DNA of 64,000 nt from PFJX01 sp040751755 (GTDB taxonomy: Bacteria; Pseudomonadota; Gammaproteobacteria; Burkholderiales; Thiobacillaceae). Positions 18,489-26,540 of the stretch are shown one piece after another; position 1 is the first letter of the stretch, and each line of letters starts with the position of its first letter. Under the pieces are notes generated by a model. That model was not told where the DNA came from, did no database searches, and saw nothing but the letters and a program-made list of their open reading frames with translations. The translations under genes and the position numbers were made by a program. Where the stretch lies: contig JBFMHC010000046.1 of NCBI GenBank assembly GCA_040751755.1, positions 62,001 to 126,000 on the forward strand, written 5' to 3'.

Positions 18489-19326
18489 CCCGGTCGACCA
18501 GGCCACCGGCCTGCGCCGCCTGTTCGCGAGCGGGCCGGCGTTCCGCGCCGCCGGCGTGCTGGGCCCGGATGCGCGCCGCAACGCCCGCGTCTGCGCAGCC
18601 CTGGCGCAAGGCCTGAGCCGGCGCGGCAACCGCGTGCTGGTGCTGGACGAGGCGCGGCCGCCCTACAACGTCGGCGGCATGCTGGGTGTCCTCTCGCGCC
18701 ACTCCCTCGCCGACGCGCCGCGCATGCAACTGGAGGACGTCGCCGTCGGCACGACCGCCGGCGTGCACCTGCTGGCGGCACAGCAGGGGTTGCAGGAACT
18801 GGCCGGTTTGAGTGAGCAGGCGCTGCTGGAACTGGCCGACGGCTGGGCCGGTGACGCGCCGGAATGGATGCTCCTCAACGGCCGTGGCGAGGGGGCGCAC
18901 GGCGGTGGGCTCGCCGCGACCGCAGATCTGCGCGTCCTCGTGCTGCCCGGCGGCAAGGATTGGCTGGCGCAGGCCTACGCGGTGCTGAAGACCGCGCACG
19001 CCGCCTGGTCCGGGGGAGAGTGGCTGGTGCTGGTCGAGGGCCTCGACCTGGAGGCCGCGCAGCGCCTGTACGCCTCGCTGCGCGAGACCGCCTCGCGCTT
19101 CCTCGGCTTCGCGCCCGCCTACCTGGGCTGCCTGCCCAAACACCGCGACGGGCAGGGCGGCGGCGACGACCCGCACGCGGGCCTGCTGGCGGAGGCCCTG
19201 CAGTCCGCGCGTATCGAAAATCCGGCCAATTTCGAGCAATATTGGCAGCGTATGTGGCTGTTCAGCCGCATGAATCTGGATGCAGCCGGGAGAAAGAGCA
19301 GAAATGCTGAGCGTCACCCAGGATAA
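18475..19326 (+). CDS. flhG: FlhG/FleN-like protein with lost P-loop
   Basis: This 283-residue protein sits exactly where the MinD-like flagellar number regulator FlhG (FleN) is expected. It has the N-terminal activation-helix residues DQATGLRRLFA that bind FlhF. The fold-defining elements GNRVLVLDEARPP and DAPEWMLLNGRGEG remain. The deviant Walker A, normally KGGVGKT, is replaced by GPDARRNARVCAALA, with no lysine or serine/threonine at the catalytic positions. ATP binding and hydrolysis are therefore probably lost, while the DQA helix that stimulates the FlhF GTPase remains. It starts with GTG after GGGAGGGG and overlaps both flhF and fliA. Confidence 0.85.
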   Translation: MRLADPVDQATGLRRLFASGPAFRAAGVLGPDARRNARVCAALAQGLSRRGNRVLVLDEARPPYNVGGMLGVLSRHSLADAPRMQLEDVAVGTTAGVHLLAAQQGLQELAGLSEQALLELADGWAGDAPEWMLLNGRGEGAHGGGLAATADLRVLVLPGGKDWLAQAYAVLKTAHAAWSGGEWLVLVEGLDLEAAQRLYASLRETASRFLGFAPAYLGCLPKHRDGQGGGDDPHAGLLAEALQSARIENPANFEQYWQRMWLFSRMNLDAAGRKSRNAERHPG

Positions 19327-20023
19327 AGATGCCCTGGTGCGGGACTACCTGCCCCTGGTTAAGCGCATCGCCTATCACATGATGACCCGTCTGCCCGCCA
19401 GCGTGGAGGTGGACGACCTGATCCAGGCGGGGCTGATGGGCCTGATGGACGCGGTGGAACGCTTCGACGATGAGCTCGGCGCAAATTTCGAGACCTATGC
19501 CACGCAACGTGTCCGCGGCGCCATGCTCGACGAGCTGCGCGAGGCGGACTGGGCCTCGCGCAACGTGCGCCGTGCCGGGCGGCAGATCGAGAACGCCATC
19601 CACGCCCTGCAGCAGCGCTACAGCCGCCAGCCTTCGGAGCAGGAGATCGCCGAGGAGATGGGGCTGGACATCCACGCCTATTTCGAACTCCTGAACGACG
19701 CGCGCGGCGCGCATCTGGTCTACTACGAGGACCTGCACGACGTGGACGGCGAGGACTTCCTCGAGCGCTTCGCCGACGACAGCACGCACGGTCCCTTCGA
19801 CATCCTCGCCTCGCGCCACTTCAAGGGCGCCCTGGCGCAGGCGGTGGGCGTGCTGCCGGATCGCGAGAAGATGCTCATGGGCATGTATTACGAGCAGGAG
19901 ATGAACTTCAAGGAGATCGGCGCGGTGCTCGGCGTGTCCGAGTCGCGCGTCTGTCAGCTGCACAGCCAGGCGATCGCGCGCCTGAGGGGCAAGTTGCGCG
20001 ACTGGTCGAGCGACAAGGCCTGA
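19304..20023 (+). CDS. fliA: RNA polymerase sigma factor FliA (sigma 28)
   Basis: The 239-residue sigma-70 family protein has region 2 (RIAYHMMTRLPASVEVDDLI, FETYATQRVRGAMLDELR), region 3 (QEIAEEMGLDIHAY) and region 4 with the helix-turn-helix FKEIGAVLGVSESRVCQLHS. It directs transcription of late flagellar and chemotaxis genes. The ATG at 19304 follows GGGAGAAAGAG and lies inside the 3' end of the flhG-like gene, so it is translationally coupled. Confidence 0.97.
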   Translation: MLSVTQDKDALVRDYLPLVKRIAYHMMTRLPASVEVDDLIQAGLMGLMDAVERFDDELGANFETYATQRVRGAMLDELREADWASRNVRRAGRQIENAIHALQQRYSRQPSEQEIAEEMGLDIHAYFELLNDARGAHLVYYEDLHDVDGEDFLERFADDSTHGPFDILASRHFKGALAQAVGVLPDREKMLMGMYYEQEMNFKEIGAVLGVSESRVCQLHSQAIARLRGKLRDWSSDKA

Positions 20024-20036
20024 GGCCGTCCGGTCC

Positions 20037-20777
20037 ATGGACATCATCAGCATCATCGGCATCACCATCGGCCTGCTGGCCATCCTGCTGGGGCAGTTCC
20101 TGGAAGGCGGTCATATCGGCTCGCTGTTGCAGCTCACCGCCTTCATGATCGTGGTGGGCGGCACCGTCGGTGCGGTCATGCTGCAATCCAGCCTGCGCGT
20201 GTTCCTCGACGGCCTGAACATGCTGAAGTGGGTGTTCGTCACGCCGCGAATCGCCCCGCACGAGACCCTGCAGATGCTCCTGGACTGGAGCCAGCACGCG
20301 CGGCGCGGCGGCCTCCTGGCCCTGGAGCCGTTCATCGAGCAGCAGCCCGACCTGTTCCACCGCCGCGGTCTGCAGATGCTGGTCGACGGCGCCGAGCCCG
20401 AGGTGTTGCGCGACACCCTCGAACTCGACCTGCAAGCCTACGAACAGCACCACGTCGAGGCTTCGAAGATATGGATGGCGGCGGGCGGCTATTCCCCCAC
20501 CATCGGCATCCTTGGCGCGGTCATGGGCCTGATCCACGTCATGGAGAACCTTTCCGACCCCTCCAAGCTGGGTGCCGGCATCGCCGTCGCCTTCGTCGCC
20601 ACCATCTACGGCGTCGGCGGCGCCAACCTGCTCTACATCCCCATCGCCAACAAGCTGCGCTACCTGATCGGCCGCCAGGTCGCGAACAAGGAGTTGTTCA
20701 TCCAGGGCATCGTCGCCATCGCCAACGGCGAGAACCCCCGCATCATCGACGCCAAGCTGCAGGGCTACCTGACCTGA
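20037..20777 (+). CDS. motC: Flagellar motor stator protein MotA/MotC
   Basis: This 246-residue protein has four membrane helices. The two conserved prolines near the proton path occur in AAGGYSPTIGILGAVMGLIH and GANLLYIPIANKL. The cytoplasmic loop between helices 2 and 3 (residues about 50-145) carries the charged residues that meet FliG. The length and the gene order after fliA match the MotC type of the MotCD stator rather than MotAB. It is followed 15 nt later by its partner motD. Confidence 0.93.
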   Translation: MDIISIIGITIGLLAILLGQFLEGGHIGSLLQLTAFMIVVGGTVGAVMLQSSLRVFLDGLNMLKWVFVTPRIAPHETLQMLLDWSQHARRGGLLALEPFIEQQPDLFHRRGLQMLVDGAEPEVLRDTLELDLQAYEQHHVEASKIWMAAGGYSPTIGILGAVMGLIHVMENLSDPSKLGAGIAVAFVATIYGVGGANLLYIPIANKLRYLIGRQVANKELFIQGIVAIANGENPRIIDAKLQGYLT

Positions 20778-20792
20778 GCCGCAGGCAAGGCG

Positions 20793-21629
20793 ATGGCGCG
20801 CAAGAAACTCCAGGAGGAACACGAGAACCACGAACGGTGGCTGGTTTCCTACGCCGATTTCATCACCCTGCTGTTCGCCTTCTTCGTTGTCATGTATGCC
20901 ATCTCCTCGATCAACGAGGGCAAGTACCGCGTGCTCTCGGACTCCCTGGTGAGCGCCTTCCAGCAGCCGCCGAGCAGCGACAAGATGGTGCAGATGCAGA
21001 CCAAGGAGTCGGAGATCCTGGAAGGTTCGGGCAAGCCGATCGGCAAGGCGATGGTGCGTCCGCAGGGCCAGGGTGAGACGCCCGAGCGCGTGGCGGCGAC
21101 GGAGCGCATGAAGAAGGTGGCGAAGAACGTCCTCGACGTCATGCAGCCGCTGATCAAGAGCGGCCAGGTGCGCGTGACGCAGTCGCCCAAGGGCGTGACC
21201 GTGGAGATCAACGCCAGCACCCTGTTCAACAGCGGCGACGCGGTCCTGCAACCCAAGTCGGCGGATGCCCTGGCGGCGGTGGCGCAGGTGCTGGTGACCA
21301 CCGACAACCCGATCCAGGTGGAAGGGCATACCGACAACATCCCCATCAGCAACCCGGCCTATCCTTCGAACTGGGAGCTCTCCTCGGCGCGCGCCGGCAG
21401 CGTGGTGCGCCTGTTCACCGAGATGGGGGTGCCCGCCTCGCGCATGGTGGCCATCGGCTACGCCGACAACCGCCCGCTCGACACCAATGCCACCCCGGAA
21501 GGGCGCATGCGCAACCGGCGCGTCAACGTGCTGATCCTGAACGAGGTGGAGGGGCCGGTGCGCGAGATCACGCTGCAGGGGCCGGCCGCCCCCTCGCCGA
21601 GCACCGTGGCGCCGCCGGCGGCGCGCTGA
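20793..21629 (+). CDS. motD: Flagellar motor stator protein MotB/MotD
   Basis: The 278-residue protein has one N-terminal membrane helix containing the proton-carrying Asp22 (SYADFITLLFAFFVVMYA). A linker follows, then a C-terminal OmpA-like peptidoglycan-binding domain (VEGHTDNIPI, NWELSSARAGSVVRLF, GRMRNRRVNVLIL). It pairs with the upstream motC product to form the ion-driven stator. It ends 16 nt before the convergent stop of the next gene. Confidence 0.95.
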   Translation: MARKKLQEEHENHERWLVSYADFITLLFAFFVVMYAISSINEGKYRVLSDSLVSAFQQPPSSDKMVQMQTKESEILEGSGKPIGKAMVRPQGQGETPERVAATERMKKVAKNVLDVMQPLIKSGQVRVTQSPKGVTVEINASTLFNSGDAVLQPKSADALAAVAQVLVTTDNPIQVEGHTDNIPISNPAYPSNWELSSARAGSVVRLFTEMGVPASRMVAIGYADNRPLDTNATPEGRMRNRRVNVLILNEVEGPVREITLQGPAAPSPSTVAPPAAR

Positions 21630-21645
21630 CGTCGGATTCCGCCGG

Positions 21646-23217
21646 CTAGGCCGCCGGCCCGGCGTCCTTGCCGTCGATGTGGAAGCGCAGCAGGTCCATG
21701 CTGGGGGTCGATTCCAGACGTTTGTCCAGATGCATGGCCTGCGGCCCCTTGGGGGTGCGCACCTCGACCGCAAGGTCCGGCGCGAAGCAGCCGGGCATCG
21801 CCGCCAGCATCGGCGGTTGCTTGCTCACCGTGCTGGGATGCAGCAACAGTCCCGGCCATTGGCGCCCCGTGTCCTTGCGGCGGATTTGTACCGCCAGGGC
21901 CTGCGGCGCCAGCAATTGGATGCCGAACGAGACCTCGCCGCGCTGCGGCACGCGGAACCAGCGCACCACGCCGATCCCCCAGCCGCCCTTCTCCTGCCGC
22001 ACGCCGGCGACGTCGCCGACGCGTATCTGCAGGGCCGCCGCCTCGGTCTTGCTGAGCGCCAGGCCACCCATGCTGTCGTTCACCGTCTTGCACTTGACGA
22101 TCACCGGAGGCGGGTCGTTGGCGACGATGCCGTAATGGATGGTCTCGTCCTTGGTGGTGGGCGAGAGCAGGCGGTGCATGGCCTTGAAGCCGATGCACAC
22201 CTCGACGTCCTTGCCCTGCTGATGGCGTCGCCGCTGCGACTGCCGCTGCACCGTGGCACCCCAGTTCAGACGCAGGCGCTTGAGCATGGAGGCGTAGGCC
22301 GGGTCGATCGCCGCCTCAGGCAGGCCGAGCTTGGCGCGGTCTTCCGGGTTGCGCAGGTGGGTGGCCACCAGCGCCAGGTGCTTGGCCAGCTCGGTGGTGT
22401 TGAGCAGCAGGTCCCAGCGCGGATTCATCGGATGCGCCTCGCGCGCCAGGGCCTTGGGCGTGGCGTCGATGCTGATGTCGATCACGAACAGGCCGGGCTG
22501 GCCCTTGGTGCTCTCGTCGGCGGGGAAGATGCTGGCGAGGTTGGAGAAGCGGGCGATGATGTCGCGCGCCCAGGGCAGTTCCGCTTGCGGGAAGTGGTAG
22601 GGGTCGGCCAGCGCCATGAGCATGGCCGCCTTGTAGATCTGTTCCAGCGACAGCATCTTGCTGCCGCCCTCCGGGATCACGTCCTTGAGACCGTTGCGCA
22701 GGGCGTAGTTGTAGGTCTGGTGCAGGTCCAGCCAGATGCCCGGCGGGGTGGGCTGGTGCGTCTCGAAGCTCACCTCCGCCACCGCCTGCAGGGCCAGCAG
22801 GATGCGCTGCAGGTAGAGCGGCACCGGGTTGCCGCCGAACAGGTGGAAGCGCCGTTTCAGCCACTCCAGCACCAGGATCTTGTAGGCGGTGGCCATCTCC
22901 AGCAACAGGCGCTGCGCCAGTTCGGCGTTGCGTTGCTGCTTGAGCGGCAGCGGCAGGGGAACCGAGCCGTATTGCTCGTACAGCGAGGCGACCAGGTCCT
23001 CGACGACCCCGCCCAGGCGATCCACCACCTTGACCCGCGTGTCGTGCGAGAGGTCGGAGGCATTCATCGTCGTCAGGTAGTCGGCGAGTTCCTCGGCGGC
23101 CTCGGTGGGGTTGGAGAGCGGCAGATTGCCCAGCCATGCCTCCACTTGTTTCGGCTTGGTCTGAAGGTTTACATTGCGCGCCGGTTCCCGGGTGGGTAGC
23201 ACGTATCTGGGCTGCAT
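21646..23217 (-). CDS. Conserved-looking protein with PilZ-like C-terminal region
   Basis: This 523-residue soluble protein has a long helical N-terminal region and a beta-rich C-terminal third. Within the latter, around residue 345, RQSQRRRHQQG resembles the arginine-rich c-di-GMP motif of PilZ domains. Around residues 376-384, VNDSMGGLAL matches the PilZ D/N-x-S-x-x-G element, followed by beta-strand segments (VGDVAGVRQ, GIGVVRWFRVPQRG). It could be a cyclic-di-GMP receptor that links the second messenger to motility or surface behaviour. Its position directly after the stator genes, on the opposite strand, fits. The family name is not known to me and the PilZ reading is inference. Confidence 0.6.
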   Translation of the reverse strand: MQPRYVLPTREPARNVNLQTKPKQVEAWLGNLPLSNPTEAAEELADYLTTMNASDLSHDTRVKVVDRLGGVVEDLVASLYEQYGSVPLPLPLKQQRNAELAQRLLLEMATAYKILVLEWLKRRFHLFGGNPVPLYLQRILLALQAVAEVSFETHQPTPPGIWLDLHQTYNYALRNGLKDVIPEGGSKMLSLEQIYKAAMLMALADPYHFPQAELPWARDIIARFSNLASIFPADESTKGQPGLFVIDISIDATPKALAREAHPMNPRWDLLLNTTELAKHLALVATHLRNPEDRAKLGLPEAAIDPAYASMLKRLRLNWGATVQRQSQRRRHQQGKDVEVCIGFKAMHRLLSPTTKDETIHYGIVANDPPPVIVKCKTVNDSMGGLALSKTEAAALQIRVGDVAGVRQEKGGWGIGVVRWFRVPQRGEVSFGIQLLAPQALAVQIRRKDTGRQWPGLLLHPSTVSKQPPMLAAMPGCFAPDLAVEVRTPKGPQAMHLDKRLESTPSMDLLRFHIDGKDAGPAA

Positions 23218-23382
23218 GGCTCTGGGTCCGCTCTCGCTCCGGTTATTGTGCGCGGGATTTTAACCACTGCCCCGCAAAGCCGATAGGGCCGTCGGAAATG
23301 GCCAGGCGGTACGTTCGGACCGCTGAACCGCGTGGGGGAAAACCGGTCATACTTGCCGCCTGGACTTGCTGAACACGCAGAC

Positions 23383-23847
23383 ATGAATCATCGACAGTTT
23401 TCCGTCTTTCTCGCGCTTGCCCTCTCCCTGCTGCTCTGCGCCCTGCCCGCACAGGCCTTCAGTCTCGTCGACAGCAAGGGCAAGACCCACACCCTCGCCC
23501 AGTACAAGGGCAAGTGGGTGCTGGTGAACTTCTGGGCCACCTGGTGCCCTCCCTGCCTGGAGGAGATCCCGGACCTGAACGCCCTGCACGAGAACAAGAA
23601 GAACAACCTGGTGGTGCTGGGCATCGCCATGGACTACCGCGACCCCAAGGACGTGCTGACCTTCGCCGACCAGATGATGGTGAGCTATCCGATCATCCTC
23701 GGCGACGCCAAGTCCGCGGCGCAGATCGGCGCCATCAAGGGGCTGCCCACCACCTACCTGTACAACCCACAGGGCAAGATGGTCGCCTACAACGTCGGCG
23801 CCCTCACGCGCGAGGCCGTGGAACGCTATATCGCCAACAAGAAATAG
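23383..23847 (+). CDS. TlpA/ResA-type exported thioredoxin
   Basis: This 154-residue protein has a signal peptide (MNHRQFSVFLALALSLLLCA, cleaved near AQA) and a TlpA-like thioredoxin fold with active site WCPPC at residues 54-58. The cis-proline loop is GLPTTYLYNPQG. It would reduce disulfides in the periplasm, usually in cytochrome maturation or sulfur oxidation. It is the first gene of a four-gene operon with another thioredoxin-fold protein, a TolC-like channel and an adaptor. It is divergent from the preceding gene across about 165 nt. Confidence 0.9.
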   Translation: MNHRQFSVFLALALSLLLCALPAQAFSLVDSKGKTHTLAQYKGKWVLVNFWATWCPPCLEEIPDLNALHENKKNNLVVLGIAMDYRDPKDVLTFADQMMVSYPIILGDAKSAAQIGAIKGLPTTYLYNPQGKMVAYNVGALTREAVERYIANKK

Positions 23848-23856
23848 GAGAATCCG

Positions 23857-24369
23857 ATGCGCTGGTTGCTGATGGTCCTGGCCTTCCTGGCCTTCACCGC
23901 ACACGCGGAGGTGCGCGACCCCCAGACCCACTTCTTCATGCCCAAGCTGGGCGACTTCAAGGAAGAGCTCGCCACCGCCAAGCAGGAGGGCAAGCGCGGC
24001 GTCCTGGTCATGTTCGAGATGGAGGATTGTCCCTTCTGCTCGCGCATGAAGGGCACGGTGCTCAACCAGTCCGAGGTGCAGGACTGGTACCGCAAGCACT
24101 TCCTCATCTACGCCATGGACGTGAAGGGAGACGCACCCATGACCGACTTCCAGGGCAAGGCCACCACGGAGAAGGCCTTCGCCCTGGAAAACCGCGCGCG
24201 TGCCACGCCGGTATTTCTGTTCTTCGACCTCGACGGCAAGCCGGTCACCCGTTTCACCGGCGCCACGCAGAACGCGGCGGAGTTCATGTTGCTCGGCCAG
24301 TACGTGCTCGACGGCGCTTACCAGAGCATGCCCTTCAACGTCTACAAGCGGCAGCAAACGGCCAAATGA
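23857..24369 (+). CDS. Exported thioredoxin-fold protein (SoxW/DsbD-gamma-like)
   Basis: The 170-residue protein has a short signal peptide (MRWLLMVLAFLAFTAHA). The thioredoxin-like domain has active site EDCPFCSRMK (Cys58 and Cys61) and a cis-proline segment, RATPVFLFFDLDGKP. It resembles the SoxW family found beside sulfur-oxidation or cytochrome genes. The CPFC dipeptide differs from the upstream partner's CPPC, suggesting different redox potentials and a possible relay. It follows the first thioredoxin by 9 nt with GGAG in between. Its stop overlaps the TolC-like start (ATGA). Confidence 0.88.
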   Translation: MRWLLMVLAFLAFTAHAEVRDPQTHFFMPKLGDFKEELATAKQEGKRGVLVMFEMEDCPFCSRMKGTVLNQSEVQDWYRKHFLIYAMDVKGDAPMTDFQGKATTEKAFALENRARATPVFLFFDLDGKPVTRFTGATQNAAEFMLLGQYVLDGAYQSMPFNVYKRQQTAK

Positions 24370-25670
24370 GGGCGAGGTACCGGGCCTGGCCGCGTCGTCT
24401 GGCGGCCGTGGCGCTGCTCGCGTGCCTCGGCGTCGCGCGCGCGGCGGACAATCCCCCCCTCACGCTCGACGCCGTGCTGGCCCTCGCGGATGCGGCGCAC
24501 CCCGAGCTGGACCTCGCGCGCTCGCAGGCCGCCGCCGCCCAGGCCGAGCTTGCCCTGGCGGACAGCCTGAACGACTTCCAGCTCAGCCTGGAAGGCGGTC
24601 TGCGCAGCGGCCGCAACGACTACTACGGTGACCGCTTCCATCCCGACCACCAGGCCCAGTTGATCGCGCGCAAGCGCCTCTACGACGGCGGGCGCGCCGA
24701 AGGGCGGCGGCTGGCGGCGCGCGACGAGGCGGGGGCGCGCGCGCTGCAGGTCATGGATGCCCGCGCGCAGCGCCGCCTGGGCCTGATGACGCGCTACTTC
24801 GATGTCCTGCTGGCGGAGATGCAGTACAACGCCGACACCGAGTTCATGGCCGTCGCCTACGTCAACTGGGACAACGCGAAGGACCGCCACGCCATCGGCC
24901 AGATGCCGCAATGGGAGCTGGCTGAACTGGAGGCGCGCTACCAGGAGTCGCGCAGCAGGCGCAACGATACCCTGCGCAAGCTGCGGGAAAAGCGCATGCA
25001 GCTGGGCCTGGCGATGAACCGGGAGGGGCTCGTGGCCGAGGAGCTGGCGGACCCCGGTCTGCCCGGCAACGAACTGGCGCTGCCGGACTTCGACATCCTG
25101 CTGGCGCACGCACGCGCCCACAACCCCCGCCTCCTGGCACAGGCGCGGCTGCTCGAAGCCGCGCGGCAACGCCGCGAGGCCGCGCGTGCCGATTACCGTC
25201 CTTCGCTGGAGTTCGAGACCGCAGCCGCGGCCTGGACCCGTGAATCGAGCACGCGCGACGACGTGCGCGCGGGCATCAACTTCGTCCTCCCCCTCTGGCA
25301 GGGCGGACGCCAGGACGCCAGCCTCGCGCGCGAGCAGGCGCGCATCGACGAGGCGCAGGCGCAGCAGGCAAGGCTGGACATGGAACTGCGCGACGCCCTG
25401 CGCGCGGCATGGGAGGAGATCCAGTACCTGCGCGACAGCGAACGGCTGAACGCCAGCACGCAGGCGACCTACCGTGACCTCGCCCTGGAGAAGGCGCGCG
25501 CCGAATATGAACTGGAGTTGAAGACCAACCTTGGCACCAGCATGGCGGAGACCCAGGTCGCCAAGCTCCGGCGCCGTGCCGTGGAATACCGCCTGGCCCT
25601 CGCCTGGGCGCGCATCGAGGCCCTGCTGGGTACACCGTTGACGGAAGTGAAGCGCAAGGACAAGTCATGA
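24366..25670 (+). CDS. TolC-like outer membrane efflux protein
   Basis: This 434-residue protein has a signal peptide (RRLAAVALLACLGVARA) and the two-fold helical repeat of the outer-membrane efflux family. Paired long helices rich in Ala, Glu and Arg include AHPELDLARSQAAAAQAELA and NPRLLAQARLLEAARQRREA, with strands such as AGINFVLPLWQGGRQD near the second barrel segment. It forms an outer-membrane channel. It overlaps the upstream thioredoxin gene and the downstream adaptor gene (ATGA at both ends). No inner-membrane transporter is encoded in the operon. Confidence 0.9.
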   Translation: MRARYRAWPRRLAAVALLACLGVARAADNPPLTLDAVLALADAAHPELDLARSQAAAAQAELALADSLNDFQLSLEGGLRSGRNDYYGDRFHPDHQAQLIARKRLYDGGRAEGRRLAARDEAGARALQVMDARAQRRLGLMTRYFDVLLAEMQYNADTEFMAVAYVNWDNAKDRHAIGQMPQWELAELEARYQESRSRRNDTLRKLREKRMQLGLAMNREGLVAEELADPGLPGNELALPDFDILLAHARAHNPRLLAQARLLEAARQRREAARADYRPSLEFETAAAAWTRESSTRDDVRAGINFVLPLWQGGRQDASLAREQARIDEAQAQQARLDMELRDALRAAWEEIQYLRDSERLNASTQATYRDLALEKARAEYELELKTNLGTSMAETQVAKLRRRAVEYRLALAWARIEALLGTPLTEVKRKDKS

Positions 25671-26407
25671 AACCCCACGCATTGCTGTCTGCCCTCCTCC
25701 TGATCGCCGCCGATCTCCAGGCGGCCGAATTTCCCGCCGTGCTCGACTGGTCCGGCCAGGTCGCGCTGGCCATGCCGGTGACAGGCGTGGTCGAGACGGT
25801 GGCCGCGAAACCCGGCCAGCGCCTGAAACGGGGCGAACTGATGGCCGGCCTGAACCAGACCGTATACAAGGCCGGCGTCGCCGAGGCCAGGGCGGAACTG
25901 GACCGCCTGGGCGAGGAAGAGGCGGAGGCCAAACGCGACCTGGAGCGTGTGCAGGAGCTCTATGCCCGCACGGTTTCCGCCACCACCGAGCTGGATGCGG
26001 CGAGGCTGCGCCACGCGCGCGCCGCGTCGGGTCTGGCGATGGCGCAGGCGCGGCTGGAGAAGGCACGCCGACAGCTTGCCGAGTCGGAACTGCGCGCGCC
26101 GTTCGACGCCGTCGTCCTGGCGCGCATGGCGGAGCCCGGCCTGGTGGCGGCCACGCCCTGCCAGCCCAACCCGCTGTTCAATGTCGCCCGCGACGACGAG
26201 ATCCTTGCGCGCGCGACCCTGGATGCCGAGCAGGCGGCGCGCGTGCGTCTGGGCGGGAAGGCGGTGGTCGAGGCCGCGGGCGGCAGCCGCACCGGCGAGG
26301 TGCGCGGGCTCGGCCACCTCGGCCAGGGCAAATACGCCCTCGAGGTCGCGATCGGGCGCGACGGACGCCTGCTCGCGGGACAGCCGGCGACGATCCGGCT
26401 GCCCTGA
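25667..26407 (+). CDS. Short periplasmic adaptor (HlyD/RND membrane-fusion family)
   Basis: The 246-residue protein has a signal peptide and the barrel-sandwich plus helical-hairpin layout of membrane-fusion adaptors. The lipoyl-like half is VAAKPGQRLKRGELMAGLN, then a coiled hairpin spans about residues 65-135, and the second lipoyl half is LRAPFDAVVLARMAEPGLV. A short beta barrel follows. At 246 residues it is shorter than typical adaptors (about 350-450) and appears to lack the full membrane-proximal domain. It normally bridges a pump and TolC. No pump lies beside it on this strand. The operon ends just before tRNA-Met. Confidence 0.85.
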   Translation: MKPHALLSALLLIAADLQAAEFPAVLDWSGQVALAMPVTGVVETVAAKPGQRLKRGELMAGLNQTVYKAGVAEARAELDRLGEEEAEAKRDLERVQELYARTVSATTELDAARLRHARAASGLAMAQARLEKARRQLAESELRAPFDAVVLARMAEPGLVAATPCQPNPLFNVARDDEILARATLDAEQAARVRLGGKAVVEAAGGSRTGEVRGLGHLGQGKYALEVAIGRDGRLLAGQPATIRLP

Positions 26408-26454
26408 GATTGACAGAAGGGCACTCTGCCCGGAAAATCCGCCCTCCATTTTCC

Positions 26455-26531
26455 GGTGATGTAGCTCAGACGGTTAGAGCGGTGGATTCATAACCCACAG
26501 GTCGGCAGTTCGATTCTGCCCATCACCACCA
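26455..26531 (+). tRNA. tRNA-Met (CAT), elongator type
   Basis: The acceptor stem GGTGATG (26455-26461) pairs with CATCACC (26521-26527), followed by the discriminator A and an encoded CCA. The D-arm is GCTCAGACGGTTAGAGC, the anticodon loop TTCATAA has anticodon CAT, and the T-arm is GGCAGTTCGATTCTGCC. The acceptor, with no C1-A72 mismatch, indicates an elongator rather than initiator tRNA. A lysidine-modified Ile decoding role cannot be excluded from sequence. Confidence 0.95.
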
Positions 26532-26540
26532 CCCCTTCCC

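Noticed and set aside
24366..25670. Possibility that the TolC-like gene belongs with cusA on the other strand
   Set aside because: The cus operon has its own outer membrane factor, and the genes lie on opposite strands with a tRNA between them.
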